This document shows positions 29,713 through 29,977 of a stretch of 29,977 nucleotides of DNA, piece after piece. The stretch is from a virus. Each line of letters opens with the position of its first letter. Within the stretch, counting starts at the first letter, position 1. The DNA is taken from positions 1-29,977 of the IMG/VR virus record IMGVR_UViG_3300049912_000031, one strand, 5' to 3'. The translations under genes and the position numbers were made by a program. Under the pieces are notes generated by a model. It had not been told where the DNA came from. It saw only the letters and a program-made list of their open reading frames with translations, and searched no databases.

Positions 29713-29977
29713 ATGGAAACAGCACTTTCAACAATCAGCATACTTCCTTCGACGAAGGATCAGTTAAAAGTTTTCAGCCGTAAACTGAAAGATGAGATAC
29801 TTGCCAATGACAAGGATCCGCTGAAGATTCTTGTTCAACTCAAATTTATTGAGAAATTACTTGAAGATGTTTTAAAGGATGAAGAAATTGATCTTCATTT
29901 CCTCCGGGAATTTGAACTCTACGAAAGAGAAAGAGTTATCGAAGTCAACGGGGCTAAACTTCAACAGTCAGAAGTCG
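29713..29977 (+). CDS. Partial gene at right edge, helical phage protein
   Basis: The first 88 codons of an ORF that starts METALSTISILPSTKDQLKVF and is still open at the window end. Predicted helices include DQLKVFSRKLKDEILAN and DPLKILVQLKFIEKLLEDVL, followed by acidic segments (DEEIDLHFLREFELYERERVIE). A sequence of this shape follows SSB-like genes in some Bacteroidota phages as I recall, but I cannot name it. It starts 1 nt after the preceding stop, so it is co-translated. Truncated only by the window boundary. Confidence 0.75.
   Translation, partial: METALSTISILPSTKDQLKVFSRKLKDEILANDKDPLKILVQLKFIEKLLEDVLKDEEIDLHFLREFELYERERVIEVNGAKLQQSEV

Noticed and set aside
1-29977. tRNA genes, CRISPR arrays, insertion sequences and integrase/attachment sites
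   Set aside because: Read by eye, I found no cloverleaf with a CCA-type acceptor, no regularly spaced repeats, no transposase or integrase motifs. A covariance-model scan could still reveal a diverged tRNA.

Overview
The window is a contiguous stretch of a tailed double-stranded DNA bacteriophage genome (Caudoviricetes). All genes lie on the + strand and are packed head to tail, with many 4-nt ATGA or TAATG overlaps. A tape measure protein, a frameshifting tail assembly chaperone and connector-type proteins point to a long, non-contractile-tailed (siphovirus-like) particle. The host is probably a member of the Bacteroidota (Bacteroidales-like). The region is AT-rich, and most start codons have an A/T-rich leader instead of a Shine-Dalgarno sequence. 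A near-perfect Bacteroidota-type promoter (TTG, 19 nt, TAnnTTTG) lies at 28055-28084. Many small proteins resemble families I associate with Bacteroidota phages. This is inference from sequence, with no database search.

Layout. (1) 1-245: a chain of three very small overlapping ORFs leading into the packaging genes. (2) 245-11227, packaging and head module: terminase small and large subunits, a small conserved protein, a portal with an embedded zinc-finger-like Cys cluster, a fibre protein, three consecutive family-2-type glycosyltransferases, a small protein, a Mu F-like minor head protein, two small proteins, a scaffold candidate and the major capsid protein. A strong intrinsic terminator follows the capsid gene. 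(3) 11301-15213, connector and tail initiation: adaptor candidate, gpG/HK97-gp10-like tail completion protein, tail terminator candidate and a tail assembly chaperone pair joined by a programmed -1 frameshift. Small accessory genes (including a ParB-like one and a membrane protein) are interspersed. (4) 15206-25749, tail: a free-standing HNH homing endonuclease, tape measure, two large distal tail proteins, a tail-tube candidate, a protein made of three five-cysteine repeats, a BppU_N-like protein, a lectin-like protein and a right-handed beta-helix tailspike. (5) 25762-27826, lysis: zinc-ribbon microprotein, membrane-anchored coiled-coil protein, M15 peptidase endolysin, two small membrane proteins (one holin) and a spanin-like protein, ending at a second strong terminator. 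(6) 27827-29977, start of the early/replication region: promoter, small genes, a ribbon-helix-helix regulator, an SSB-like protein with an acidic DMPF tail, and a truncated gene at the right edge.

How it works together. Packaging, head, connector, tail, adsorption and lysis genes follow the expected late-gene order. Two departures stand out. The glycosyltransferase cassette beside a fibre gene suggests that the phage glycosylates its own virion or host surface. The only good tail-tube candidate lies downstream of the tape measure instead of upstream of the chaperone. The most rewarding sequence-level signals are the frameshift site with its 11-bp hairpin, the three-fold five-cysteine repeat protein, a 20-nt element repeated at the same distance before two structural genes, and a 10-bp inverted repeat that exactly brackets the first early gene.
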